From contig MU385725.1 of assembly GCA_022497155.1 (NCBI GenBank), positions 248,001-312,000 on the forward strand: a stretch of 64,000 nt of DNA, in the 5' to 3' direction. Both the position numbers and the translations under genes were made by a program. Of the stretch, positions 31,169 to 40,923 are shown in pieces; position 1 is the first letter of the stretch, and each line of letters starts with the position of its first letter. Origin of the DNA: Whalleya microplaca (taxonomy: Eukaryota; Ascomycota; Sordariomycetes; Xylariales; Xylariaceae). The notes beneath the pieces were generated by a model. The model was not told the DNA's origin. It ran no database searches and saw only the letters and a list, made by a program, of their open reading frames with translations.

Positions 31169-33205
31169 ATGGACTTGGGAGAAGCAGGCGACTCCCCCTG
31201 GGGCGGTATGGTTCATCCTCTCAGCCCCAATTGTCTGCCGCACCTTGCTTAATGTTGATCAGATGTCCCTTCGCAGTCGACCCCGAAGCCAGCTGCTTTA
31301 AACCCCGAGGGTTCGTGGCCTTTCTCTGCATATGAACTCGTAGTCTGGGATTGTCGCTAATAGCCGTGCTCTCTGTAGACAGCTCGTCTAGGACCGAAAC
31401 TGCCGGCTCCTCGCAGCAATCGCAAGCCTCTCTCAAATCGCCCACGGGCCGGGGTCCCAGAGGCCCCGTCCGCAGATTGGTAGCTCAGCCCACGAAACTC
31501 GAGGCCGTCGATGATCCGCTCGGTCCCTTGGGGCCCCTCAGTGCCAATGCCGCCCCGGGCACGGATTCGCAGTCGGACGAGCCGCCTGTGCCGCCGCAGA
31601 AGGAACAGATGGTGATCCGGACGACCATGCCCCCGTCGACACCGCGAAGATCTGGACCTGCGGACCCTCATCGCATCGATGACGACGACTTTGATAAGCC
31701 TGCTGGCCCGAGGGCGCCGCCGCCCGTACAGGCTGCCCAGCCGAGCCCGGTCAGAGTCTCCAGCCATCCGAGCGTCAGTATCGAGCAGGCAGCCAAGCCC
31801 AGCTTCTATATTACCGTCGGCGATCCACACAAGGTTGGAGATCTGACAAGCTCGCACATTGTCTACTCCGTCCGTACAAAGGCATGGCAATATCTCAGTC
31901 GAACTAATGCAGGTCATTATATTAATCGAGAACAGACCACTTCCAAGGGCTATAAGCAGCCCGAATTCGAGGTCAAGCGAAGATACCGCGATTTCCTATG
32001 GCTTTATAACACGATGCATGGAAACAACCCCGGTGTCGTCGTACCTCCACCCCCCGAGAAGCAAGCGCTCAATCGCTTCGAGAGCAATTTCGTCGAATCC
32101 CGCCGAGCCGCCTTGGAGAAGATGTTGAACAAGATTGCCGCACATCCGACGCTACAACACGATCCCGATCTCAAATTGTTCCTGGAAAGCGAGTCATTCA
32201 ATGTTGATGTCAAGCACAAGGAGAGGAGGGAGCCTATACCGGGCGAGAGCAAAGGTGTTCTGGGATCCCTCGGCATCAGCGTGGGAGGTGGAAGCAAATT
32301 TGTCGAGCAAGACGATGTGAGTTGCTGGAGTTTCCATCTTATCTTACTAGGTTGGCAAGATCTAATGAGCACAGTGGTTCCACGATCGACGAGTCTACCT
32401 TGATGCCCTAGAAAATCAATTGAAAGGTTTGATGAAGTCCATGGACACGATGGTCACGCAGCGCAAGGCCATGTCAGAGGCAGCCGGTGACTTCTCCGCA
32501 TCCTTGCACGCTCTCTCGACCGTGGAGCTAAGTCACACGCTTTCTGGACCCCTTGATGCTTTATCAGACTTGCAATTGACCATACGTGACGTCTACGAGC
32601 GACAAGCTCAGCAAGACGTGTTGACCTTCGGTATTACCATCGACGAGTACATCCGGTTGATCGGCAGTGTGAAGCAAGCCTTCTCCCAAAGACAGAAGGC
32701 TTTCTATTCATGGCACAGCGCTGAGTCTGAACTACAAAAGCGTAAGGCTTCTCAGGACAAGCTGCTCAGACAGGGAAGGTCACAGCAGGACCGCCTGAAC
32801 CAGGTCGGTGCCGAGGTCGCCGATGCTGAGCGCAAAGTCCACCAGGCCAGGCTGCTGTTTGAAGACATGGGAAGACTGATGCGGGCTGAACTCGACCGCT
32901 TTGAGAGGGAGAAGGTCGAGGACTTCAAGTCCTCGGTTGAGACTTTCTTGGAGAGTGCCGTTGAGGCGCAAAAGGAGGTACGTGGCATACTCCACAATAT
33001 AACCTACACTCTTTAGGATAAAATGGGCTAACAGTCTTCACAGTTGATTGAGAAGTGGGAGACATTCCTCGTGCAACTGGACGCCGAAGACGACGAGACG
33101 GTCTTCTACCGCCCGCCCGTGTACGAAGTCGCCGACAAGTCCGCCTCACGCGCCGAGACCGCCGTGGATCGCGCACGGGCTACTATCGACGATGACTCGG
33201 ACTAG
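31169..33205 (+). CDS. VPS5: Retromer sorting nexin Vps5 (PX-BAR)
   Basis: Exons 31169-31205, 31263-31310, 31379-31881, 31936-32316, 32375-32977 and 33044-33205 give 577 residues. The 37-base first exon (MDLGEAGDSPWG) and the short second (DVPSQSTPKPAALNPE) are in phase and match the usual Vps5 start. A disordered acidic region precedes the PX domain at about 150-270 (FEVKRRYRDFLWLYNTMHG, VVVPPPPEKQALNRFESNF), which binds PI3P. The BAR domain follows (RRVYLDALENQLKGLMKSMD to LIEKWETFLVQL). Vps5 forms a heterodimer with Vps17 on endosomes and shapes tubules for recycling cargo. The intron at 31882-31935 starts with GC, not GT; leaving it in keeps the frame open but inserts 18 foreign residues into the PX domain between VRTK and TTSKGYKQ. 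The gene converges with bL31m. Confidence 0.92.
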
Positions 33206-33561
33206 GGCCGTGGCTTTGGGGGTTCTTGATACCAGGCAGGCATTCTTTGTAAAAGGCCCGAGTTAAGGTTAGGGGGGGCTTCAGTATAACAGCTTAGGTT
33301 GGGAGTGGTAGATGTGTTTACACAGAGTTGTACAACAAGATACAGTAGTGGTAGTGGTAGGAGTAGGAGATTATATCTGCCTCTGAGAGTTTCATGTTCA
33401 TGGACCGAATCAAACCAAATGTACACTGATTTCTGCCGTGAGAAATCTGCGGCTCCGTCTCCGTATATACTTTGAGATTTCTAGCCTGCCTCCTTTCTCA
33501 CTCAAACCCCATTGACCCTTCAGCAGCAGAGAACATATGCCCCCGGCTCCGAAGTATCCCC
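33206..33561. other. Convergent 3' region between VPS5 and bL31m
   Basis: About 355 bases of 3' flanks of two converging genes; a short gtagtggtagtggtaggagt stretch near 33345. Nothing else seen. Confidence 0.5.
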
Positions 33562-34059
33562 TCACTCATCCCCCTCCTTCTTCTTCTTCCCTCCCCCCGA
33601 CGCCTCATCCTTCTCCCTCGTCGTATACCCCCTAATCAAATCGCTCAACGGATCCCCTCCTCCCCCACTTCCCCCATCTCCCCCCTTCCCCTCCTCCTCC
33701 ACCGTGCCCTCAGCATCCCAACTCCTCCCGTACCGCCCACGGAAGGCGGCAAGCCGCCCCGCCTCGTCCACCTCGAGGTTGTGCAGCGACTTCTCGTTCG
33801 GCTGCCACAGCACGTGGTTGCGCGTGTCGCGCGTGCTCTTGTACAGCGCGAGGGGGGACGTCGTGCGCATCGTGAAGGTCGAGCCGTCGGATAGTTGGAC
33901 CAGTTGCGTGAAGGTGTAGGGACGTCGCGGACGCCGGATTATTGTCGCTGCGCGCGAGGGCGTGTGCGAGAGGGGCGTGTGGGAGGGTTTGAGGTTGAGG
34001 GGGGAGAGGGGGGAGGTGCTGAGGAGGGGGGTTGGACGCCGCGGGAGCTTGGTCGCCAT
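33562..34059 (-). CDS. Mitochondrial large-subunit ribosomal protein bL31m
   Basis: Single exon, 165 residues. The Arg/Ser/Thr/Pro-rich start (MATKLPRRPTPLLSTSPLSP) is a plausible mitochondrial presequence. The core RRPYTFTQLVQLSDGSTFTM, STRDTRNHVLWQPNEKSL and EDEAGRLAAFRGRYG-like block (here EVDEAGRLAAFRGRYGRSWD) is the fungal bL31m (yeast Mrpl36) signature. The C-terminal tail is Glu/Gly-rich and ends in Lys/Asp (GGGKKKKEGDE). It is a structural component of the mitoribosome. The gene converges with VPS5 and diverges from the flavin-reductase-like gene. Confidence 0.85.
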   Translation of the reverse strand: MATKLPRRPTPLLSTSPLSPLNLKPSHTPLSHTPSRAATIIRRPRRPYTFTQLVQLSDGSTFTMRTTSPLALYKSTRDTRNHVLWQPNEKSLHNLEVDEAGRLAAFRGRYGRSWDAEGTVEEEGKGGDGGSGGGGDPLSDLIRGYTTREKDEASGGGKKKKEGDE

Positions 34060-34433
34060 TGTGGTTGTAGTTGTGGTGGTGGTTGTGGTTATGTGTAGAG
34101 ATTGTGAGTGGATGGCGAGGTAGATGGGTGGCGGCGTGCCGCTTCTGCTGCTGAGGACGGCTTCGTATATGCTGGTTTTGTCTCCTTCGTGGGTGTGTCT
34201 GGGTAGAAGGCGCCGTTGTTGCAGGTTTTATTTCAGTCGCTGGCTGCAGGTGTCAATTGGCCGGAAATTTTACGTAGCTAGTCAGACGGGCCGTCATGGT
34301 AGAGCTGCCGGCCCGATCTGCGGCTGGCAGGAGTGCCCCTTATCGCTTATCGCGCAGCTAAATTTCTAGAGCTTCCATGTTAAGACTACATGAATTATCT
34401 CATGTAGAGCGCAGAGGACCAATTCTGGACTCA
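34060..34433. other. Divergent promoter region of bL31m and the flavin-reductase-like gene
   Basis: About 370 bases. G/T-rich at the bL31m side (ggttgtagttgtggtggt). An in-frame ATG at 34377 could extend the downstream protein by 19 codons. No other feature. Confidence 0.45.
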
Positions 34434-35584
34434 ATGGTTCTGTTTCGACCTCCATGGACTAAGATGCATAGTATCCGTGGCCTCCGTGGCCTCCGTGGCT
34501 TCCGGGCGGCGCCGCCTAGGTCTATAAGGAGCTCTATAAGACCACGAAATGGCCTCAGAGAGCTGACGGGTCGAGCTCCCCGGGACTTATATACTCCAAG
34601 ACCGGTGCCCGAGCCTCCCAAGCCAGCGGGACAGCACGGGTATCCAGAAGAGGGCGAGTTAAGGCACCAGGCCCCGCACTCTCTGACCAAACTAACCCTG
34701 TACACCTAGCCGCTCTTCACGAGCCCATGCGTAAAGTGATGCGCCGGCTCCCGCACCCCGTCGTCGTCGTCACGACCCTGGAGCGGCGGACCGTCGGCGG
34801 CGACGAGGACGAGCTGCTCCCCAGCGGGCAGCCCTACTACATCCCGCGCGCCATGACCGTCTCGTCCTTCACCACGCTCTGCATGCGGCCGCGGCCGCGC
34901 ATCACCTTCAACATCTCGCTGCCGAGCACGACGTACAGCGCGATACGGCAGCAGCAGGCCTTTAACGTCCACGTGCTGAGCGGCGACGGCCACGGCGCCA
35001 GGATAGCTGACCTGTTCACCAGAGGCCAGCATCAGTTGGAAGTTGCGGCTCCGGGGACGCGGAAGTATCATCTAGGTGTCCTCGAGGGCGTCACGGAGCT
35101 CGGGGTCGAAGTCGTTGGCCTAGATACCTGGGCCAAGATAGACAGGTTTGAAGGCTATTACCCGGTCATGCCGCTACTGCGAGGCCCGGGTATCATGCAC
35201 GTGATTAAGTGCTCGTTGGATCAGACGTTGAACGGGGTTCTGAATCCGAATGAACAAGACGGCGACCAGGCCATCATCCTGGGGAACGTCATGGCCATTG
35301 AGCACGTAGCATCCCAAAATACCGCATCCGAAGGATCCGAAGATGCCGTATCCTCCGAATCTGAGAATGCCACATCCGAAGACGGCGAAGATATCATATT
35401 AGGAGATCATACGCAAGACAATGCGCCCCTCGCGCTAGGGTTCGCGGAGGGCGCGTACCGAAGGGGCGGTGAGAAGATCGATATCCGGTCCGCGCCCGCT
35501 CAGAGAGTGACCCTAGCCGAACGGAAAAGGGAGAAGAGACAGCGTGATGACGGGCAGTTCTTCAAACCGGAGCAGAAACCTTGA
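34434..35584 (+). CDS. Flavin-reductase-like FMN-binding split-barrel protein, probably mitochondrial
   Basis: The core frame, from 34727 or somewhat upstream to TGA at 35582, encodes the flavin reductase-like domain: MRKVMRRLPHPVVVVTTLER, YIPRAMTVSSFTTLCMRPRP, RITFNISLPSTTYSAI, and FNVHVLSGDGHGARIADLF. It binds FMN or FAD and reduces it with NAD(P)H or uses it as a cofactor. After the domain comes an acidic Ser/Glu insert, then a basic C-terminus (RVTLAERKREKRQRDD). Upstream in another frame, MHSIRGLRGLRGFRAAPP from 34464 is an Arg-rich, acid-free presequence that suggests mitochondrial import. The core frame is also open upstream to about 34530 without an ATG, so an intron must connect the two frames. 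The obvious GTATCC donor (34635) with the CTAACC..CACCTAG acceptor does not close in phase, so exon limits are unresolved. The 34434 start is the second in-frame Met. Confidence 0.6.
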
Positions 35585-36307
35585 GGAATCAAGAAATCTC
35601 GACAGTAGATACCCAGTCCAAAAATACCGAAGCATATAAGATGAAAGGCATCACCGAAAGGGCAAAGGGCCGCCACAAAGGCAGATTTAAGGGACCAAAA
35701 CAACCCGAGGTCCGTCGTCGATATTGGTGGCTGGAGCTAGCTGGTAGAACTTCCAGTAACCTCCTACGGGCATATATGCCCGGGCAGCTGAGGCCGAAAG
35801 TCGGAAACCCGATCACACACGGAGCTGAATTGCTCACGCTGCGCCCCATATTGGCAACCGTCCGGTGCCGAAGTATCTAGGTAATCTAGGGCCGAGCAGA
35901 CTAGATGCCCAGATTTCCAGATCCCGTGGTGGTATGCATTAGAAAGGTGATATGTTGCTATATATATAGCAAGGCGTGTTTAGCCGGGGCTTGGAGGCAG
36001 TTGCCCCTATTCTACGCCACTCCACCAACTACGTACTTGTGTTATACAATGTATCCTGTAATAGTGACATATATACAGATACGTTAAAACTATTAACTGC
36101 ATCAAAGTAGAATAACATTGCGTTTAGTCTGCGAGATGATAGTTGTGTCTCCATCTTAGTCCCAATGAAGTAAAGGTCTAGAACATTCCTACTACTTTAT
36201 ATGACTTAAGAAGCAAGTGATCAATCAAGACATTCCGAAAAGAAGGTAAAATTAGTGATTCATCAATTCCATACCTATATGCAGCCCTTCTTCTCATGCC
36301 GATCTAT
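35585..36307. other. Convergent 3' region, no gene seen
   Basis: About 720 bases. A 99-codon frame at 35581-35880 directly continues past the flavin-reductase-like stop in another frame, without a recognised domain; I treat it as 3' flank. The rest is AT-rich. Confidence 0.45.
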
Positions 36308-36901
36308 CTAATAACCCTTGATAGGATACGTCGGATAGGATACGTCGTAATAGGGGTAATAGTCTCTCGGGGATCCCTCCTGCCACCCAGGTACCAACCA
36401 AATGAAAGTCCTCCCAGCGCGCAGGACTAATCCCGTACACAACAAATAAGCCATGAGGGCACACAAGAAGGCCTGCAGATTCACCAACAGCATACTCGGC
36501 CCCCCATGCCACGGGTCGTGGAGCCTCTGGCAGATCCCCACGAGCAGAACATAAAAGAGCCCCATGCACGTCAACTGGTTCGAGCATGCGAGGAAGTGCT
36601 CTATCAGACTCCCCATGTTTAAGCTGAAGCTCAGCTCCAGCACCTTCACAAGCAGGTGACGGGTTATTCGAAGAGGGAGCTCTACCGCGGTGCGGAAGAG
36701 CTGCCTCAGGCCCGTCCGTATCGCAGGCAATGCCTTCTTGCACGCCCACCGAGCCGCCTTGGACAGGTTGTGGAGGATCTTCTTTAGGAGCCGGATCAGC
36801 ACGCAGGTGAGCCAGATCAAGGTCAGCGATATCCATAGCAAGGCCTTGAAGCATTCGTCTTGCTTCGCCTCGTCGATTTCTCGAGGTACGGTGTGGGTCA
36901 T
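36308..36901 (-). CDS. Hypothetical multi-pass membrane protein
   Basis: Single frame, 197 residues from ATG 36901. Hydrophobic segments occur near residues 24-42 (LLWISLTLIWLTCVLIRLL), about 109-122 (MGLFYVLLVGIC) and about 137-160 (LLVNLQAFLCALMAYLLCTG). Between the first and second lies a basic amphipathic region (KKILHNLSKAARWACKKALP). The tail is Tyr/Pro-rich (YYPYYDVSYPTYPIKGY). No family recognised. Three segments with a Lys-rich loop suggest an organelle or ER membrane protein. A competing frame on the same strand (36294-36854) lacks this membrane pattern and is probably a shadow. Confidence 0.5.
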   Translation of the reverse strand: MTHTVPREIDEAKQDECFKALLWISLTLIWLTCVLIRLLKKILHNLSKAARWACKKALPAIRTGLRQLFRTAVELPLRITRHLLVKVLELSFSLNMGSLIEHFLACSNQLTCMGLFYVLLVGICQRLHDPWHGGPSMLLVNLQAFLCALMAYLLCTGLVLRAGRTFIWLVPGWQEGSPRDYYPYYDVSYPTYPIKGY

Positions 36902-37567
36902 TGTGAGATAAATTTGCAATAGTAGTTATATGACTGGGAGCTTAGAGAATATTGCATGCGCTGGATCTTGCCGTTAGTCCTTTAGGGTTCAGTAGCCTTT
37001 AGAAGCTCGAGTAAGGGGTGGTAGTGGGTTACATCTTATATATGCAGCGACTAGCTACAGGGGTATCTCTATGAGGCCATCTATGACTTATTACGAAGTT
37101 CTTTCATGTCCATTACTGGGGGGTTCTGCATGTGTCGAGAATCGCCTAATCGTCGCTTAGAGGAGGCAGCGTTGCGATGCTTAGGTATATAGATCCTTCT
37201 GAACTATCCGAGAGTCAGCATGAGCCTAGGGAATTAAATCTACAAACTACGACACAAAGAGGTGCAAGAGAAGTTTCTTCCACATAAGGAGTCCGGTACA
37301 ACCATATAGAGCGAGATACTCACAGTCCAACGTAATAGTTCGACAGGTCAGAGTGTGAGAAGCATGTACACATGATAGATTCAGATCAACCTAGATGTCA
37401 ATGAATCATATGATCGTACTACCCATTTTATCGATCTGGTGCCTTCCAATCCATGCCATCTAGACTTAGATGATTTACCAAACTTCATCGACCAACCTAG
37501 TCCCCCCTTATGTCCCATCTCAATAACACCCATCGCAAGATCAACAACACCCACACCCTTCACTTTC
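36902..37567. other. Intergenic, no feature seen
   Basis: About 665 bases between two minus-strand genes, AT-rich in the middle. Nothing recognised. Confidence 0.45.
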
Positions 37568-38065
37568 TCACAACTCCCCATCCTCACGGCAAAGCACAGG
37601 AGCCGATGACTCTATCCCCAACCGTACCAGCCAACTTCTACATAACTCAGGCCTCTCCCACATGAACATCCAAATCCCCACCACAACCGCCGCAACGGCG
37701 CACACCCACCCGAGACGGTACGTCCTATCCATCCTTTCCTCTTCTTCTTTTTCCTCCCTCTCCACCAACCTCACCAACCTCTCCATCTCGAACTTATGTC
37801 CCCGACCCGAACCCCCTCCTCCTAGGTACTGGTACCTCATCTCAGGCTCATCCCCCTCCGCCTTCCCAGGTTCCGGAATCCCGCGCAGTAGCTGCTGGGC
37901 CAACCGGCCCCGGGCCCAGGCGTCGTGAATGCAGGTAGCGCACGGCGTGATCCCGTGGAGCTGGACGGCGTGCTCGAAGTCCGCGGCGGGGCGGAAGAGG
38001 CCGCAGGCCTTGCACTGTCGAGGCACGGGCTCCCGTGGGTCTAGAGGGTGCGGTTGTAGGGACAT
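37568..38065 (-). CDS. Hypothetical protein with CxxC pairs and one membrane segment
   Basis: Single frame, 165 residues from ATG 38065. Two cysteine pairs, C18/C21 (CKACGLFRPAADFEHAVQLH) and C42/C45, make a small zinc-ribbon-like motif. A charged coiled region (RLVRLVEREEKEEEER) leads to a hydrophobic helix near 117-135 (LGWVCAVAAVVVGIWMFMW). The order zinc motif, coiled coil, membrane helix suggests a tail-anchored protein with a cytosolic N-terminus. I do not recognise a named family. Confidence 0.6.
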   Translation of the reverse strand: MSLQPHPLDPREPVPRQCKACGLFRPAADFEHAVQLHGITPCATCIHDAWARGRLAQQLLRGIPEPGKAEGDEPEMRYQYLGGGGSGRGHKFEMERLVRLVEREEKEEEERMDRTYRLGWVCAVAAVVVGIWMFMWERPELCRSWLVRLGIESSAPVLCREDGEL

Positions 38066-38987
38066 GATGTAGGTAAGTAGGCTTCCGGGATTGATGTCAC
38101 TGATGGGCCGATGGTGTTGTTTATGGTGGTGGTGGTTGTTTGGTGAGATTGATTAGGTGGATTAGTGAGCGTAGATAGGTAGCCAGGGCATACACGCGTG
38201 TGAGTGAGGGTGAGCGTGACAGTTTGCAGCAGTAGACAGGATCCAGTCATCCAGGAGTCCGCCTTTGAGTACGCAATACCAATGAGTTGGAGGAGAAGAG
38301 GGCGGAAAGCTCTTATTACTTATACCATAACCACCAATGACACTACCACCAGCACCAGACAAGCCATGTCCCTGAAAGGGACCCGATACCTTTCAGCATA
38401 GAAGAAAAGACTCAGGTATCAACATTTTTCAAAACGCAAGGCTGGCAGTTTCTGAAAGGTTAATGGGATCATATCTACCTATACCCCAGCAGCCAGCACA
38501 TGAGAACAAAGAACTAAGTATCAGGTCGCCCAGGCGGTCTGGTTTGGTGTTGAGACATTGATCACTACGACACATCACGAATAAGATGTAAAAGAAGGCA
38601 TTTATGTGATGAGACGGTGTTGAAAGGGCTTCGTGTTGTCTCGCTTACTATCTGAAAGTATTGCTCTATTTATTTGGTTATTGGACTGACGCTGTTTGTA
38701 CGATCAACTAGCAAAGGGGGGAGCCAGACATTTCTAGCCAATTAATAGGTAGATGACAACAACTAAACACCGTCACTAGCCTCAAACTGGACGACAAAAA
38801 AGAGACATAAGAGCCATAGATTGCATAAAATCAATACAGGTACCAATGCCTAAATTGGTATCTCCAGTTGCTTGAGGTGAAAAGATGATGTGTACGTCTT
38901 AGCTCAGGGATAGATCACAAAGCCAGTCAATGATTCAGAATCGACCTGTCTAAGAGATAGCGCCTATACAGAGGAACCCAAAGGCGC

Positions 38988-39313
38988 CTATAAGAGACTC
39001 CTTTCTCACTCATGAGACCTTGTTAATGTCATCTAAAGCTCAATTCAAGTGATACGAGATGAGAACAGAACCCAAACTACATGGCAGTGGATAGAGGAAT
39101 ATCGCGAGAGTAATATACGCAATACTAAAATCCTAAGCCTAACTCAAACATGTCTATAAGGGCATACTTTGTCATTCACGAGACCTTGTTAATGACATGT
39201 AAACCTCAGTACAAGAGATGTGAGATGGGAATAGGAGGCGAACCAAACCGCAGTGGACAAAGGAATACCGCGAGGGTAGTATAGAATACCAAACCCTAAG
39301 CCTACAGGCACAT
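38988..39313. repeat. Diverged direct tandem duplication, period about 166 bp
   Basis: Copy 1 starts at 38988 and copy 2 at 39154, both with ctataag. Shared blocks in order: gagaccttgttaatg, then gagatg, gaat(a)ycgcgag.gtaata-type sequence, and cctaagccta. Overall identity looks well below that of a recent duplication. Confidence 0.65.
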
Positions 39314-39792
39314 GACAAATACCTAGGATGAATGAGTACTGCCCTCGCTCAACCACAAGGAGAACACAGCAAGATAATATAACGTGGCCTTCAGGTAGAA
39401 TTCCTATACCCCAAGATCCATCCCAGCACTCACCTATCCCAAGGGAGACTTACCAACCCCCCAAACAACTACAAACCCACCAACCTACCTACGCTTCACC
39501 ATCCACATTCCAAGTCAACACAAACACCACCCAAAGCCAGCTCCATCCCAGTTCAAATTACTCACCCGTTACACGACCTACATACATACCTACCGATATA
39601 AGCGATACCTACGATTCACAGCGAGTCAACATCAAAGTCAAAGTCAGTCAAAAGGCAAAACCCCACACACAAAATGCGACAAATTTTTATATATATATTC
39701 ACTAGTAATTGCGTTCTCCTTTAAAAGCAAAAACCTTTCGCCAGCCAGGAGGGGTATCTGAAATCACCTAGCTGACGACTGGAACGCAACCG

Positions 39793-39828
39793 ACTCACTC
39801 ACTCACTCACTCACTCACCCACTCACTC
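39793..39828. repeat. CACT tetranucleotide microsatellite
   Basis: About nine units of actc with one interruption (caccc). Confidence 0.85.
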
Positions 39829-40179
39829 GTATCCCCTCTCCTTCCTCCCTTCTCCATCCCGGGCTGGGCGTGGTGGTGGTGCTGGTAGTGGTGCTGGTAG
39901 TGGTAGTAGTAGAGTTATCGGCCGGTGACTCTTCTCTTGCTGTCTCAAATCATAATCGTCGGGGTGCTAAAAAAACAAGGAAGAAGGTTTGTCTTCCTAC
40001 TCAACTCGGAAAACCGGAGTAGGGAGACCTGTTCTTGACGTTGATGATGTTGCTGCTGCTTCCGGCTGCTGTCCGGTGGAGGAAAGGAGCAAGCAAGCAA
40101 GCAACATCGAAAACCATGGTAGTAGCTAAGATAATGGAAGAGAGGATGCAAAATTATACAGCAGGTTATCTTATAAAAC

Positions 40180-40530
40180 TGGTGGTGGGGATGGTGGTGG
40201 TGTGCCAAAGCTAAGGCAAACGGGCAAAACGGGGACCCCTCTTCATATGGGAACGGTGTGTGTCCGCCCGTGTGGGGGGGGGGGGGGCGCGGGGGGGGGG
40301 GGGCGCCCGCGGGGCGCCGCCCCGCGGCCCGGCGGGCGCGGGGGGAGCGCCACCAGAGCGCAGAAACCACAAAAAGCGCCAGANNNNNNNNNNACTCATG
40401 TTTTTTTTTAAAAATGGTGGTGGGGTTGGTGGTGGGTTGCCAAAGCTAAGGCAAACGGGCAAAACGGGGTCCCCTCTTAATTTGGGTACGGTGTGTGTCC
40501 GCCCTTCCCCCCCCCCCCCCCCCCCCCCTC
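40180..40530. other. Assembly gap flanked by the same sequence twice
   Basis: Ten N bases at 40384-40393. The block from about 40181 (ggtggtgggg) through gccaaagctaaggcaaacgg to the poly-G run at about 40274 recurs at about 40415-40505 with a few mismatches, ending in a poly-C run. G homopolymers of abnormal length, a GC-only stretch (40261-40350) and scattered substitutions point to low-quality contig ends that overlap instead of leaving a true gap. Confidence 0.8.
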
Positions 40531-40923
40531 CCTCTTTCTCGGGTCCGTTCTGTCCAATCCTGTGAACGCCGGAATCCATTTCGCAAATCCATAAAACAAC
40601 GGAATGATAATAAACACTTTTGCAAGTTAAGTTATCTGTGGTCTGCCTTCCCGTAATGGGGTTACGTAGAAAAATCGACAACGATGACTTGAGGATCTCA
40701 ATGGCGTCGACGTGATGACATGATGACTTGGTAGGGGTGGGCGACTCTGCTAAAGAAAGGGTCGTGCATTATGAGTGTATTTGTAAAGAAACAGCGCTGA
40801 ATGCAACACACTTGAAGGGGACTCGTAACGTCGTTTGAGGTCTAATCCGTTTCCTCGCGCCGATACTGGGTTTTGCAAGTGATGAACTAGGGCGAGCATT
40901 ATTAGTGAGCAGTGCCGGACTGG

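Larger units (their letters stand above)
38066..40179. other. Intergenic with a diverged tandem duplication and microsatellites
   Basis: About 2.1 kb, no supported gene. Holds the 166-bp tandem duplication at 38988-39313, a CACT microsatellite near 39793-39828 and TGG/TAG-type simple sequence near 39867-39911. Confidence 0.5.

Noticed and set aside
36294..36854. 186-codon minus-strand frame overlapping the membrane protein gene
   Set aside because: Overlaps in another phase and lacks the membrane-helix pattern and a proper ATG context of the chosen frame.
40202..40681. Gly/Arg/Pro-rich frames across the N gap
   Set aside because: Artefacts of poly-G and poly-C runs and unknown bases.
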